DNA of 64,000 nt from JAOTVV01 sp039591075 (GTDB lineage Bacteria > Gemmatimonadota > Gemmatimonadetes > Gemmatimonadales > GWC2-71-9): NCBI GenBank assembly GCA_039591075.1, contig JBDHEI010000030.1, positions 1-64,000 of the forward strand. Reading direction: 5' to 3'. A model generated the notes under the pieces. That model worked only from the letters and a program-made list of their open reading frames with translations, was not told the DNA's origin and made no database searches. How positions within the stretch are numbered: the first letter of the stretch is position 1; every line of letters begins with the position of its first letter. Positions 8,793 through 17,747 of this stretch are shown piece after piece. A program made the translations under genes and the position numbers.

Positions 8793-9725
8793 ATGCGGAT
8801 CGCGTCGCTTCTCGCCACCGGCACCGAGATCGTCTATGCCCTCGGAATGGGCGAGAGCGTCGTCGCGATTTCCCACGAGTGTGACTACCCGCCGAACGCG
8901 CAGTCGAAGCCGCGGATCAGCCGTCCGCGATTCGATCCCGCGGGTCGTGACAGCGGAGAGATCGACCGACTGGTGCGGGAGACCATGGTGAGGTACGGAA
9001 GTGTTTACGAGGTGGATGCGGTGCTCCTTCGAGACCTGGCGCCCGACCTGCTGCTCGCGCAAGCGGTGTGCGACGTGTGTGCCGTGCCGACCACGCTGGC
9101 CCGCGAGGCAGCCAGCGCACTGGACGAGGCACCCGCGGTCATCTCGCTGGACGCCCACACGATCGACGGTATTCTCCGGAGCGTTCGGGTGATCGGCGAA
9201 GCCATAGGCGTCGCCGAACGGGCGGACGCGGTGATTGCGGCCATGCAGGGTCGCATCGATGTGGTGCAGGCGGCCGTGGCGCGGGCGCCACGGCCCGCCG
9301 TGCTCGTGCTCGAGTGGCTGGATCCGCCGTTTCTTCCGGGTCATTGGACGCCCGAGATGATCGAGCTTGCCGGGGGACATCCCCTGCTTGCGCAGACCGG
9401 TGCGCCCTCTCGGCGGGTGCGGTGGGAGGAGCTGACAGTCCTCGATCCGGATGTGCTGCTCGTCGTACCGTGTGGCTACGGTCTCGATGCGGCGCGTCGA
9501 GACGCGGATCGGCACAGCGCGCGGCTCAGCGAGGTCGCGAGCCGAGCGCTGAGGGACCAGCGGGGGTTCGTGGCGGACGGCTCGGCGTACTTCAACCGGT
9601 CGGGGCCACGCGTGGTCGACGGCATCGAGATCCTCGCGGCACTTCTGCACCCCGATCGGTTCGCGGGCGTCGCGCTCGAGGGCCGAGCCGACCGGTGGAT
9701 GCCGGGTGGCCAAGAGGCGACGTAA
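8793..9725 (+). CDS. Cobalamin-binding/BtuF-like helical-backbone metal receptor protein
   Basis: The protein has 310 residues from the ATG at 8793 and resembles the periplasmic binding protein family of BtuF. It starts MRIASLLATGTEIVYALGM, typical of cytosolic-looking BtuF relatives, without a clear signal peptide. Conserved segments include SHECDYPPNA, DLLLAQAVCDVC and the C-terminal GPRVVDGIEILA. Proteins of this subgroup are commonly annotated as cobalamin-binding. No BtuC/BtuD transporter gene is nearby, so it may have a non-transport role. The longer upstream reading to 8736 has no conserved start. Confidence 0.75.
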   Translation: MRIASLLATGTEIVYALGMGESVVAISHECDYPPNAQSKPRISRPRFDPAGRDSGEIDRLVRETMVRYGSVYEVDAVLLRDLAPDLLLAQAVCDVCAVPTTLAREAASALDEAPAVISLDAHTIDGILRSVRVIGEAIGVAERADAVIAAMQGRIDVVQAAVARAPRPAVLVLEWLDPPFLPGHWTPEMIELAGGHPLLAQTGAPSRRVRWEELTVLDPDVLLVVPCGYGLDAARRDADRHSARLSEVASRALRDQRGFVADGSAYFNRSGPRVVDGIEILAALLHPDRFAGVALEGRADRWMPGGQEAT

Positions 9726-9779
9726 GCGACGAGCGGCTTGGTGGAGCGGCAGGACATCTTCCCACAATAGGAGTTGTCG

Positions 9780-10196
9780 GTGCGATACAGCCCATTACTG
9801 GTACAGCCGATGCGCGAAGACCTGACGCGAATCGGGTTCGAAGAGCTCCTCGCTCCGGAACAGGTCGACGACATGCTTGCGACAGAGCACCAGTCGCTGT
9901 TGGTGGTGGTCAATTCGGTCTGCGGTTGCGCCGCTGGAAAGGCTCGTCCCGGCGTGGCACTTGCTCTCCAGAACGCGAAAGTGCCCCGCAAGCTGGTGAC
10001 GGTATTCGCCGGCATGGAGATCGACGCAACAGCGCGCGCCCGGTCGTATTTCACGGGCTACCCGCCGTCGTCGCCCCAGGTCGCTCTCTTCGCCGGTGGA
10101 AAGCTCGTGCACATGCTCGAGCGCAAGGACATCGAAGGACGGGAAGCCGATGCCATCGCGGCAGACCTGCGGGCGGCGTTCGATCGCCACTGTTGA
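9780..10196 (+). CDS. Bacilliredoxin BrxA/BrxB family protein
   Basis: The protein has 138 residues. The GTG at 9780 is preferred over the TTG at 9774 because AGGAG ends six bases before it. It has a thioredoxin-like fold with a CGC active site at residues 48-50, in NSVCGCAAGKARPG, the signature of the YphP/YqiW (DUF1094) family. In Firmicutes these proteins remove bacillithiol from S-bacillithiolated proteins. The reductase partner YpdA is encoded in this same window at 43971-45005, which supports a bacillithiol-type redox system here. The bacillithiol synthesis genes bshABC are not in the window. Confidence 0.9.
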   Translation: MRYSPLLVQPMREDLTRIGFEELLAPEQVDDMLATEHQSLLVVVNSVCGCAAGKARPGVALALQNAKVPRKLVTVFAGMEIDATARARSYFTGYPPSSPQVALFAGGKLVHMLERKDIEGREADAIAADLRAAFDRHC

Positions 10197-10235
10197 CGGC
10201 TCCGGCACGGGCTGCGCTCGGCAGAGCAGGTCGGA

Positions 10236-10958
10236 ATGATTCTGCTCGAGCCGACGGCTCTGCCCGTGGTCGGGCACCGGGGTGCGGCGGGCGACTATCC
10301 CGAGAACACCCTGCTCTCGTTCGACAAAGCGTTGGAACAGGGAGCGGACGCGCTCGAACTCGATGTTCGGATGTCGAGCGACGGACAGGCGGTGGTGATC
10401 CACGATCCCAGCGTCGACCGTACGACGGACGGCTCCGGCGCGGTTCGATCCTTCACGGTCGCTCAACTGCGAGCGCTTGACGCCGGTGAGGGGCAGGGGA
10501 TTCCGACCCTCGAGGACGTGCTGGCCCGCTATGCGGACACGCCGCTCATCCTCGAGGTGAAGGAGGAGGAGGTTGCCGCTGCTGCTGCCGCGGCCCTCAT
10601 TCGGCACGGCGCCGCGAAACGGGTCCTCGTGGGGTCCTTCGTGCACGCGGCGCTGCGCCCGTTTCGCGCGGGGTTCTATCGATCGGCGTCGCGGCGCGAG
10701 ACCGCACTCTGCTGGCTGGCCTCGAGGGTGCGGGCACAGGTGCCGGGTCTGCGCGTGCACGCCTTCACCGTGCCAGAGCGGTACCGGGCGTTGGAAGTGG
10801 TCGACGCGGCCTTCATCGCGGCCGCGCGGCGGCGTGGCCGTCCGGTCCACGTCTGGACGGTGGACGACGCCGATCAGGCCCGACGGCTGCGCGGGCTCGG
10901 CGTGGCGGGTATCATTACGAACCGACCGTCGTCCCTGCGCACGGCGCTCACAGGTTAG
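10236..10958 (+). CDS. Glycerophosphodiester phosphodiesterase
   Basis: The protein has 240 residues and forms a single TIM barrel of the GDPD family, which hydrolyses glycerophosphodiesters to glycerol-3-phosphate and an alcohol. The catalytic VGHRGAAGDYPENT motif lies at 12-25, followed by ELDVRMSSDG and IHDPSVDRTTDG with the second histidine. The barrel ends with VHVWTVDDADQA. There is no signal peptide, so it is probably cytosolic. It lies 11 bases before the next gene. Confidence 0.93.
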   Translation: MILLEPTALPVVGHRGAAGDYPENTLLSFDKALEQGADALELDVRMSSDGQAVVIHDPSVDRTTDGSGAVRSFTVAQLRALDAGEGQGIPTLEDVLARYADTPLILEVKEEEVAAAAAAALIRHGAAKRVLVGSFVHAALRPFRAGFYRSASRRETALCWLASRVRAQVPGLRVHAFTVPERYRALEVVDAAFIAAARRRGRPVHVWTVDDADQARRLRGLGVAGIITNRPSSLRTALTG

Positions 10959-10968
10959 AGGACCTCCT

Positions 10969-12264
10969 ATGACTTTGTCAGCTTCGACATGGCTCACCCG
11001 CACGGCGCTGGCAGCGGTCCTGCTCATCTCGATGGCCGCGCCGGTGGCCACCGCCCAACAGCGTCCGGTGTGTGCACCCGATAACGCCGGACTCACCTTG
11101 CCGCCAGGATTCTGTGCGCTGATCGTGGCCGACGACGTCGGCCGGGCACGCCATGTGACCGTCGCAGCCAACGGCGACGTGTTCGTCGCCATCGGCCAAA
11201 CCGGGGACGGCGATGGGGGCGTGGTGGTGCTGCGCGACATGAACGGTGACGGCGTCGCGGACCGGCGCGCCCGGTTCGGCGGGGGTACCGGGAACGACGT
11301 GGAATTCCGCCGGGGGTTCCTGTACTTCTCGACCAACGACGCCGTGATGCGGTATGCGTGGCCCGAGGGGGCCATGGAGCCTGCAGGCGCGCCCGACACC
11401 ATCGTCAGCGATCTCCCGGCGACGCGAAGCCATCGTGCCAAGAGTATCGCGTTCGATTCCGGTACCTCGCTATTCGTCAACGTGGGGTCGCCCTCGAACG
11501 CCTGCCAGGATCCCGACCGGACACCCGGCGCTCCCGGCAAGGTTCCCTGCGACGACCTCACTACACGGGCCGGCATCTGGCGGTTTCATGCCGACCGGCG
11601 ACGCCAGCGCCAGGAGGACGGAGACCGGTATGCTACGGGGCTGCGAAACACGGTCGCGCTGGCCGTGCGACCCGACGACGGTCAGCTGTACGGCGTGGTG
11701 CACGGCCGCGATCAGCTCTCCCAACTCTGGCCGGCGCTGTACTCCGACGCTGAGAGCGCTGAAAAGCCGTCCGAGGAATTCCTGCGCATTGGTCGTGGAA
11801 CCGATGGTGGCTGGCCGTACTGCTACCACGATCCGGCATTGGGCACAAAAGTGTTGGCGCCCGAGTACGGTGGCGACGGGACAACGATAGGGCGGTGCGC
11901 GGACGTGCAGGCGCCCCTGATCGGGTTCCCTGCGCACTGGGCCCCCAATGGGCTGCATTTCTACCGGGGCCGGCAGTTCCCTGCGCGGTACCGCGGCGGG
12001 GCGTTCATCGCGTTTCATGGATCGTGGAACCGTGCCCCGCTGCCGCAGGGCGGGTACAACGTCGTCTTCGTCCCGTTCGAGGGAAATGTCCCGGCCGGTG
12101 ACTGGGACGTGTTCGCTGACGGGTTCGCCGGGGACGAGAAGGGCCCCGGGACGGCAACTCATCGACCGGTCGGCATTGCCGAAGGTCCCGACGGCTCGTT
12201 GTACGTGAGCGATGACCGCGGCGGGCGGATCTACCGCATCCTCGCTGTCGACACAGGGCGCTGA
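10969..12264 (+). CDS. Secreted PQQ-dependent sugar dehydrogenase-like (sorbosone dehydrogenase family) protein
   Basis: The protein has 431 residues from the ATG at 10969, preceded by GAGGACC. A signal peptide with cleavage after about ATAQQ (residue 31) is followed by a six-bladed beta-propeller: VTVAANGDVFVAIG, the ATGLRNTVALAVRPDDGQLYG blade motif, ending in VGIAEGPDGSLYVSDDRGGRIYRI. This is the L-sorbosone/glucose dehydrogenase-like family, usually periplasmic and quinone linked. Substrate and cofactor are unproven. An upstream extension in frame overlaps GDPD and is not coding. Confidence 0.85.
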   Translation: MTLSASTWLTRTALAAVLLISMAAPVATAQQRPVCAPDNAGLTLPPGFCALIVADDVGRARHVTVAANGDVFVAIGQTGDGDGGVVVLRDMNGDGVADRRARFGGGTGNDVEFRRGFLYFSTNDAVMRYAWPEGAMEPAGAPDTIVSDLPATRSHRAKSIAFDSGTSLFVNVGSPSNACQDPDRTPGAPGKVPCDDLTTRAGIWRFHADRRRQRQEDGDRYATGLRNTVALAVRPDDGQLYGVVHGRDQLSQLWPALYSDAESAEKPSEEFLRIGRGTDGGWPYCYHDPALGTKVLAPEYGGDGTTIGRCADVQAPLIGFPAHWAPNGLHFYRGRQFPARYRGGAFIAFHGSWNRAPLPQGGYNVVFVPFEGNVPAGDWDVFADGFAGDEKGPGTATHRPVGIAEGPDGSLYVSDDRGGRIYRILAVDTGR

Positions 12265-13090
12265 GGAGGACGACACGTCTCTCACCGATCTCATCTTGGT
12301 GGTGACGGCGGTCGTCTCCGCCGTCATGCTCCTGCTCATCCGGTTTGGCCGTCGCTTGCCTACCCAGGCCGACTTCCGTCTGCTCGCAACTCGGGTGGAG
12401 AAGGCGCTGCCGGCGGACCAACCCACGGCGGAACTGATTGCCGCGTGGGTGCAGTTTCTCCGCGATCACGTCCATCAGTCGTCGAGTGCGCTCAACAACC
12501 GCTTGAGCGCGATCGTCCTTGCCGTCGATGCGCTGGAGCGCGCGAGGCTCAGCGACGACCAGAAGGCGTCCATGGATGCCATCAGGACGGAGATCGCCCG
12601 GGCGTCCGCCATCACGGGCTCGCTGGTCCATCGAGCCTCGTCGGACGCGATCGATCAGCCGCCCCCGGCATGGCACGTCCTACAGGATGCGGTGCACCGC
12701 CCGGGGCGGATACTGGTCGTCGACTCCGATGAGAGCAACCGGGTTGCGGTGACGAGACTCCTGAGGAGTCTCGGGCATCAGGTCACGGCCGTTCCTGGGG
12801 GGAGGGAGGCGTGGGACGAGCTCAGTCGGGAGCCGGTCGACTGCATCCTCTGCGATCCGCGCATGCCCGTCCTGGGCGGACGGGCGCTGTACGAGCAGGT
12901 GACCGAACGCATGCCTCCTCTCGCTCGAAGGTTCGTCTTTGTGACTGGCGATTACTCGAGTGCCGAGTCCCACGCGTTTCTCGAGAGCACCGGACAGCCG
13001 GTAATTGGCAAACCGTACAAAGTGGAAGACCTTCTCGCCGCAGTGGCCACCGTGCTCCAGGTCGCCGGCGTGGTGGAGCACGACGGGTAG
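12212..13090 (+). CDS. Membrane-anchored DHp-like plus receiver domain protein
   Basis: The start is uncertain. The ATG at 12212 overlaps the previous gene by 53 bases, while a TTG at 12296 lies just before the membrane helix and follows GAGGAGGA at 12263. Seen in order: one membrane helix (LILVVTAVVSAVMLLLI), a helical hairpin resembling the dimerisation part of a histidine kinase (SALNNRLSAIVLAVDALE, with serine where the phospho-histidine should be), no ATPase domain, and then a full receiver domain (LVVDSDESN, the phosphoacceptor Asp in CDPRMP, VTGD, and the Lys in GKPYK). The kinase that phosphorylates it is not encoded nearby. Confidence 0.8.
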   Translation: MTAAGGSTASSLSTQGAEEDDTSLTDLILVVTAVVSAVMLLLIRFGRRLPTQADFRLLATRVEKALPADQPTAELIAAWVQFLRDHVHQSSSALNNRLSAIVLAVDALERARLSDDQKASMDAIRTEIARASAITGSLVHRASSDAIDQPPPAWHVLQDAVHRPGRILVVDSDESNRVAVTRLLRSLGHQVTAVPGGREAWDELSREPVDCILCDPRMPVLGGRALYEQVTERMPPLARRFVFVTGDYSSAESHAFLESTGQPVIGKPYKVEDLLAAVATVLQVAGVVEHDG

Positions 13091-13130
13091 GACGCGCGGG
13101 GAAGACCGAAGCCCTCCGGTTCCCCACCGG

Positions 13131-14246
13131 TCAACTCAGCAGAGCGGGCACCGCCTTTTTCAAGGCGGCGAGGGCGGCCTCGAGTTCGGCCCGCTCCCCG
13201 CCGAATCCCAGGCGCAAATGGCCTGGGAGCCCAAAGTGGTCGCCCGGGACGAGGAGAATGTCATAGTCGGCCCGGATGCGCTCGACGAGATCGCGGGCGG
13301 CCATCGGATGGTCGTACCGGAGAAGCGTGATGGCTCCGCACTCTGGCTTGCGCCAGTCGAGGAGGTCGCCGAACCCCCGCAGCCATGATTCCAGAATCGG
13401 ATAGTTGGCGTTCAGAATGGCCCGTGTCCGGGCGAGAATCGCCTCGCGGTTTCGGAGCGCGAGGGTCGCGAGGCGGTCGCTGGCTGGGCCCGCACCGATG
13501 ACCGTGTAGTCGTGGCGCCGAAGGAGCGCGTCCTTGCATTCCGGCGTGGAGATGAGCCAACCGATCCGCAAACCGGGTAGCCCATAGGCCTTCGAGAGGC
13601 CGCTCACCACGATGATACGATCGTGGCCCCCCCAAAATGACGGGGTCGTCCTGCCGCTCAGCTCGGCCCCCTGATACACCTCATCGGCGAGCAGCCAGGC
13701 GCCCACGGCGCGGCTCCGCTCCACGATCGCCTTGCGCGCCTCGTCCGAGAGCAGCTGACCCGTCGGATTGTTCGGATGGGTTACCACCACCAGCTTCGTG
13801 TCCGGCGTGATGGCCCGTTCGACATCGCCAGGATCGAGGGCCCAGTCGCAGTCGGGTCGTAACCGAAACTCGGTGACCACCGCACCGAAGTTCCGCGCCA
13901 GCCCCGGGATCTGCATGTAGGTCGGGGTGAGCACGGCCACCCGATCACCCGGCTCGAGCAGGGTCCAGCACACAATGAAATTGGCCTCGGCGCTCCCAAT
14001 CGTGACCGTCACGTTCGCTGGATCGACGCCGTCATACATCGCCGCAATCGCGGCCCGCAGCTCCTCGGTCCCGTCGGACTGTCCGTAGCCCATCCGAGCC
14101 TTGAGGAACGCGTCGGGTGGCTCTCCGGCCAGGCCCAGCAGCTCCTCGATCGACAACGCGTGGACTCCGCTCTCCGAGAGGTTGTAGCGAACGTGGTGCT
14201 CCCAGGCACTCTGCCAGCGTTCGAGCTCGAAGCTGATGAACGTCAT
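13131..14246 (-). CDS. PLP-dependent class I/II aminotransferase
   Basis: The protein has 371 residues from the ATG at 14246, with GGAGG eight to nine bases upstream. It is a fold-type I aminotransferase with substrate loop MGYGQSDGTEELR (52-64), HPNNPTG (157-163), ADEVY (187-191), the PLP lysine Lys219 in SGLSKAYGLPGLRIG, and the C-terminal arginine in HLRLGFGGE. The N-terminal ERWQSAWEHHVRYNLSESGV segment resembles a group of aspartate-like aminotransferases whose substrate has not been settled. A much longer upstream reading in frame overlaps the DUF5916 gene and lacks family sequence. Confidence 0.9.
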   Translation of the reverse strand: MTFISFELERWQSAWEHHVRYNLSESGVHALSIEELLGLAGEPPDAFLKARMGYGQSDGTEELRAAIAAMYDGVDPANVTVTIGSAEANFIVCWTLLEPGDRVAVLTPTYMQIPGLARNFGAVVTEFRLRPDCDWALDPGDVERAITPDTKLVVVTHPNNPTGQLLSDEARKAIVERSRAVGAWLLADEVYQGAELSGRTTPSFWGGHDRIIVVSGLSKAYGLPGLRIGWLISTPECKDALLRRHDYTVIGAGPASDRLATLALRNREAILARTRAILNANYPILESWLRGFGDLLDWRKPECGAITLLRYDHPMAARDLVERIRADYDILLVPGDHFGLPGHLRLGFGGERAELEAALAALKKAVPALLS

Positions 14247-14281
14247 CGATGGGGTCCTCCCTGTCGCGGCGGCGGCCGCGG

Positions 14282-16489
14282 TCAGATCCTCGCGAGGTAG
14301 GTGAGCTTGACCACCGCCCCGCGATCGGTGGTGTCCCACAAGCCGGTCTCGGTGCCTCGCTGCTCGTTGAAGACGACGAAGAAGTCGCTCCCGGGCCGAT
14401 GGATGAAGTTGAACCGTACGTTCGCCGACACGGTGTTGTCGAGGCTGTTGTACTGCAGCAGTGCGTTCAAGAACACTCGCGTCGAGAACGCGTAGCTGAT
14501 GCGCAGCGACGCCAGGTCGGCGGTGAACGCGCCGGTCGGAATACTGACGTCGTTGTGCGTGTAGGTGAAGGAGAGGCTCAGGTGGTGGTTCGGGGTAACC
14601 GCGAGCGATCCGATCAGACTCAGGAGATCGCCGTCGTAAAACCGTTGGGCCAGCGTCTGGACCGCCGCCACCCACGGTCGGCTCTGACTGGTGTTGGCAA
14701 ACGCGCCCGCCTGCCAGGTATCATAGTCGCCGGGTGGCACCGGGATGTCGTCCGTCAGGTCGAATGCCTCGTCGAGTCGTGTGAAGCCGCGGGTGTAGAA
14801 CAGCGTGACATTGTCCCCCGAGTTCCAGAGCGGGCTGAGCGCGACGCCGGTCTCCCAATCCTGAAGCGCGCCATCGGTGCGTGTGATGTAGGTCCCCACC
14901 ACGAAGGCATCGACACGGCGGAGGCCGGCGATTGGGGGCCGAGTGGTGACGCGGGTGAACGCGTTGGTGCGGAGGATGTCGGTGCGGGTGATGAAGCCCA
15001 TGTCGGCCGTCGTCTCGGGACCGACGTACAGATGCTGTCCCGTGACTCCCCATCGGTCACTTTGGTAGTCGGCGCCCAGCCCATAGGCCGAACCGCTCGC
15101 GCTGTCCGCCGATGAGGCCGTGTGCGCCAGGAACGCCTGGAGATTGAGATTGGCGAGCGGCCAGAGCGAGGCGTCGATGCCGCCGCCGGTGTTCCACCCC
15201 TCGCCAGAGCGGCGGTCGACGAGCATCGCCCCCAGATAGCCGCTGCCGGCAATGTCCCGTTTGAGCCGAGCGACGGCGAAGTTCTCCCGCGGCAGGTCGA
15301 ATGCCGCGTCGGTTACGATGTCGAGGAGGCCCACGGTTTGCCCTCCCACGCGGCCGGTCAAGCGGGCGCCGCCGATGACCGGGACCTCACCGTCCTCCGC
15401 GATCCCGATCTGCCGCGAAAAGAAGAGCAGGAACGGAGGAGGCTCGAAGAAGCCCCGTGCCCCGAACTCGAACACCCCGGCGTTCTCGAGGAAGAAGTCC
15501 CGTTTTTCCGGGAAGAACAGGGAAAACCTCGTGAGGTTCACCTGCTCGTCGTCCACCTCGACTTGTGCGAAGTCGGTATTCAGCGTGAGGTCGAGCAATA
15601 GCCCAGGCCGAATCTCGTACTTGACGTCGAGCCCAGGTTCTAGGCGCGGATCGGTGTCGAGCACCCCGGGCACACTGTCCGCTTCCTCCTGCTGCGTGAT
15701 CCCGCCGAGCAGGTACGGCTTCAGCTCGATGTTGTGCCCTGGCCGTGGCAGATCGCGCAACCCCTCCAGGTGTGCGGCGCGGCTCACCCGGGTGAATCCC
15801 TCGTTGGCGCGCGACCACGACGCCAGCAGCACCTGCTCGTTCTTGCGGCTGATCAGTCGGTAGACGTTGAACCCCCACGTGCGCCCGTCCGACGGGAAGC
15901 GGAGGGTGCGGAACGGGATCGCGAACTCGGCCGACCAGCCGTCCGGGGTTCGGGCGGCGGCCACCTGCCAGACGCCACGCCAGTCGATGTTGAACTCCCG
16001 TCCCTCATCGGTGATGAGCGCGTCGAATTCGGCCCCGTTCGGGTTCGTCGCGAACACGACCGCGTTGCGGTGGTCGTGAAACGGATCGAGGAGGATGGCG
16101 ACGGCATCATCCCCCGTGAACGCCGGCCGATTGTCGAATCCGAGCTGCATGAGCCGGTCACGCTGGAGCACTCTCCCGATGATCGCCTCGGGTCGAGCGT
16201 CGCGGGCGACGATGCCGACGTACAGCGTCGTGCGGTCGTAGACGACGCGCACTTCAGTGGGCTCAGAGGCCGGAGCGCCCTCGACCGGCTCGAGTTGACG
16301 CAGGCCGGAAACGGGGGTGATCTCATGCCAGCTGGGCTCGAGGAGGCGCCCGTCGACGGTGATCGACCCGGACTTGGTGTCGGGAAGCCGTGTGGCCGAG
16401 GCGGTCGGTCCGGAGGCGCCCTGCGCCCAGGCGCTGGAAGTGGAGAGCACGGTCGCGAGGGCGATGGTGGTGGTGAAACCGGGCCGCAT
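14282..16489 (-). CDS. DUF5916 outer-membrane protein with family 9 carbohydrate-binding-like domain
   Basis: The protein has 735 residues from MRPGFTTTIALATVL, with a signal peptide ending near AWAQ. An N-terminal CBM9-like domain (SGSITVDGRLLEPSWHEI, then VRVVYDRTTLYVGIVARD) is followed by a DUF5916 beta-rich region with the hallmark KRDFFLENAGVFEFG and RQIGI segments, and alternating strands to the C-terminus that suggest an outer-membrane barrel. It lies 35 bases upstream of the aminotransferase in the same orientation. Its paralogue is at 19575-22232. The function of the family is not established; links with TonB-like or polysaccharide processes are suggestions only. Confidence 0.85.
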   Translation of the reverse strand: MRPGFTTTIALATVLSTSSAWAQGASGPTASATRLPDTKSGSITVDGRLLEPSWHEITPVSGLRQLEPVEGAPASEPTEVRVVYDRTTLYVGIVARDARPEAIIGRVLQRDRLMQLGFDNRPAFTGDDAVAILLDPFHDHRNAVVFATNPNGAEFDALITDEGREFNIDWRGVWQVAAARTPDGWSAEFAIPFRTLRFPSDGRTWGFNVYRLISRKNEQVLLASWSRANEGFTRVSRAAHLEGLRDLPRPGHNIELKPYLLGGITQQEEADSVPGVLDTDPRLEPGLDVKYEIRPGLLLDLTLNTDFAQVEVDDEQVNLTRFSLFFPEKRDFFLENAGVFEFGARGFFEPPPFLLFFSRQIGIAEDGEVPVIGGARLTGRVGGQTVGLLDIVTDAAFDLPRENFAVARLKRDIAGSGYLGAMLVDRRSGEGWNTGGGIDASLWPLANLNLQAFLAHTASSADSASGSAYGLGADYQSDRWGVTGQHLYVGPETTADMGFITRTDILRTNAFTRVTTRPPIAGLRRVDAFVVGTYITRTDGALQDWETGVALSPLWNSGDNVTLFYTRGFTRLDEAFDLTDDIPVPPGDYDTWQAGAFANTSQSRPWVAAVQTLAQRFYDGDLLSLIGSLAVTPNHHLSLSFTYTHNDVSIPTGAFTADLASLRISYAFSTRVFLNALLQYNSLDNTVSANVRFNFIHRPGSDFFVVFNEQRGTETGLWDTTDRGAVVKLTYLARI

Positions 16490-16546
16490 GGTGTCGATTA
16501 TACACCCGCGGCCCGGGCCTGCCATTTGGGAAAGCTAGGCTCCGGA

Positions 16547-16576
16547 CGTCGCCCCAGCATCGTGGACGGGGCGACG
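16547..16576 (-). terminator. Hairpin after the DUF4097 gene
   Basis: A perfect 9-bp stem (CGTCGCCCC at 16547-16555 with GGGGCGACG at 16568-16576) has a 12-base loop. It lies 17 bases past the DUF4097 stop and before the DUF5916 start on the minus strand. Only a weak T-containing tail follows, so it may be a partial terminator or an RNA-processing hairpin. Confidence 0.55.
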
Positions 16577-16593
16577 TACGAAATGGGATCGAT

Positions 16594-17640
16594 TCAGCCG
16601 CCCTTGACGATGCGCACGCCGCCGGAGCCGGTATCGATGATCACCTGCGCGCCGCCATCGCCGATAGTGCCGCGCAGGTGCCGCCGCTCCCACCGCTGCA
16701 TCTCAACTGGGAAATCCACCTCGATCCCGCCACTCCCGGTTTCTACCTCGAGCTGTGCGCCAAACGTCGGCGGCACGGTCATCGTCACGCCTCCCGACCC
16801 GGTGTCGATGCGGACCGAGCGGGGGTTGGCACGGAGCGTGAGGTTGACGCGACCGCTGCCTGTATCGATCAGCACGTCCCGCGCCCCAGCCGCGTCGACG
16901 TCGACGCCGCCCGACCCCGTGTCGATGGTGAGGGTCGATGCCGACACGCGAGACGCGGACACCCCGCCGGACCCCGTGTCGACCCGAAGCTCGTCAGCGC
17001 GCACGTCGGCGAGCTGGACCGATCCGGACCCGGTATCGATCCTCACGTCACCCTCGACGTCGGCTACCTCTACGCTTCCCGAGCCCACGCCGATGAGCAG
17101 CGACCCCCGAGTGCCCGTCGCCTTCACCGATGCGGCGTGCGTATCGATCACCAAGCTGCCCTGCACGTTTGCCGCTACCACTCGGCCGACCGCCAAGTAC
17201 ACCTCGACCCTCTTCCCGTCGGGAACCCGAATGCGCAGGTCGGCGGCGGCCTCGATGCCATCCCCGCTCCTGGCGATACGTACCCGTCGGCCGCCGTCGC
17301 CAAAGGTGCCGTCGTCTTGCACACGCAGGTCGGACGACCCGCCGCCGGAACCGCGGTAGACGATGCGGTCGCCGGGATACACGACGCGGAGTGTCTCGCG
17401 GCCGTTCAGACGACCCTGCTCGACCCGTAACCGAGCCGCGTCGGTGCCTGTCGGCGTGACTTCCACGACCACGGCTGCGCCGGATCCGCGCTCCACGACG
17501 ATCTCCCCGGCGAGGTTGTACACGGCCGCCCGATCGCCCGCGAGCTCGTATCGGCGTTCCTGGGCGGTCGGCGATGCCGCCGTCGCCAACCAGAGTCCGG
17601 CAATACCGATACCGATGGCCGGCAGAAAGAGTGGTCTCAT
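16594..17640 (-). CDS. DUF4097 beta-strand-repeat exported protein
   Basis: The protein has 348 residues. A signal peptide (LPAIGIGIAGLWLATAASPTAQ, about 4-25) is followed by a right-handed beta-helix-like repeat domain. The unit is IDTGSGGV or a close variant, seen about ten times between residues 190 and 345 with a spacing of roughly 15-20 residues. Repeats become more exact toward the C-terminus, and the protein ends inside one. The family has no known enzymatic activity; some members are adhesin-like. It is transcribed with, and upstream of, the DUF5916 gene. Confidence 0.85.
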   Translation of the reverse strand: MRPLFLPAIGIGIAGLWLATAASPTAQERRYELAGDRAAVYNLAGEIVVERGSGAAVVVEVTPTGTDAARLRVEQGRLNGRETLRVVYPGDRIVYRGSGGGSSDLRVQDDGTFGDGGRRVRIARSGDGIEAAADLRIRVPDGKRVEVYLAVGRVVAANVQGSLVIDTHAASVKATGTRGSLLIGVGSGSVEVADVEGDVRIDTGSGSVQLADVRADELRVDTGSGGVSASRVSASTLTIDTGSGGVDVDAAGARDVLIDTGSGRVNLTLRANPRSVRIDTGSGGVTMTVPPTFGAQLEVETGSGGIEVDFPVEMQRWERRHLRGTIGDGGAQVIIDTGSGGVRIVKGG

Positions 17641-17747
17641 TGGTCATGCTCCTCGTTGATGCTCGAGTGTCGCTCAAGAGGCTGCGATATGCCCCCTACG
17701 GACCTCGGGTCTCGGAGGTGTCAAAGCCCACGCCGATCGACTACGGA

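Noticed and set aside
13131..14675. A 514-residue aminotransferase start
   Set aside because: The first 143 codons are arginine-rich, overlap the DUF5916 gene and lack family sequence; the ATG at 14246 has a good ribosome-binding site.
16594..17640. The DUF4097 repeats as a DNA tandem repeat or CRISPR-like array
   Set aside because: The repeat is at protein level with varying codons and lies inside one intact frame; there are no spacers.
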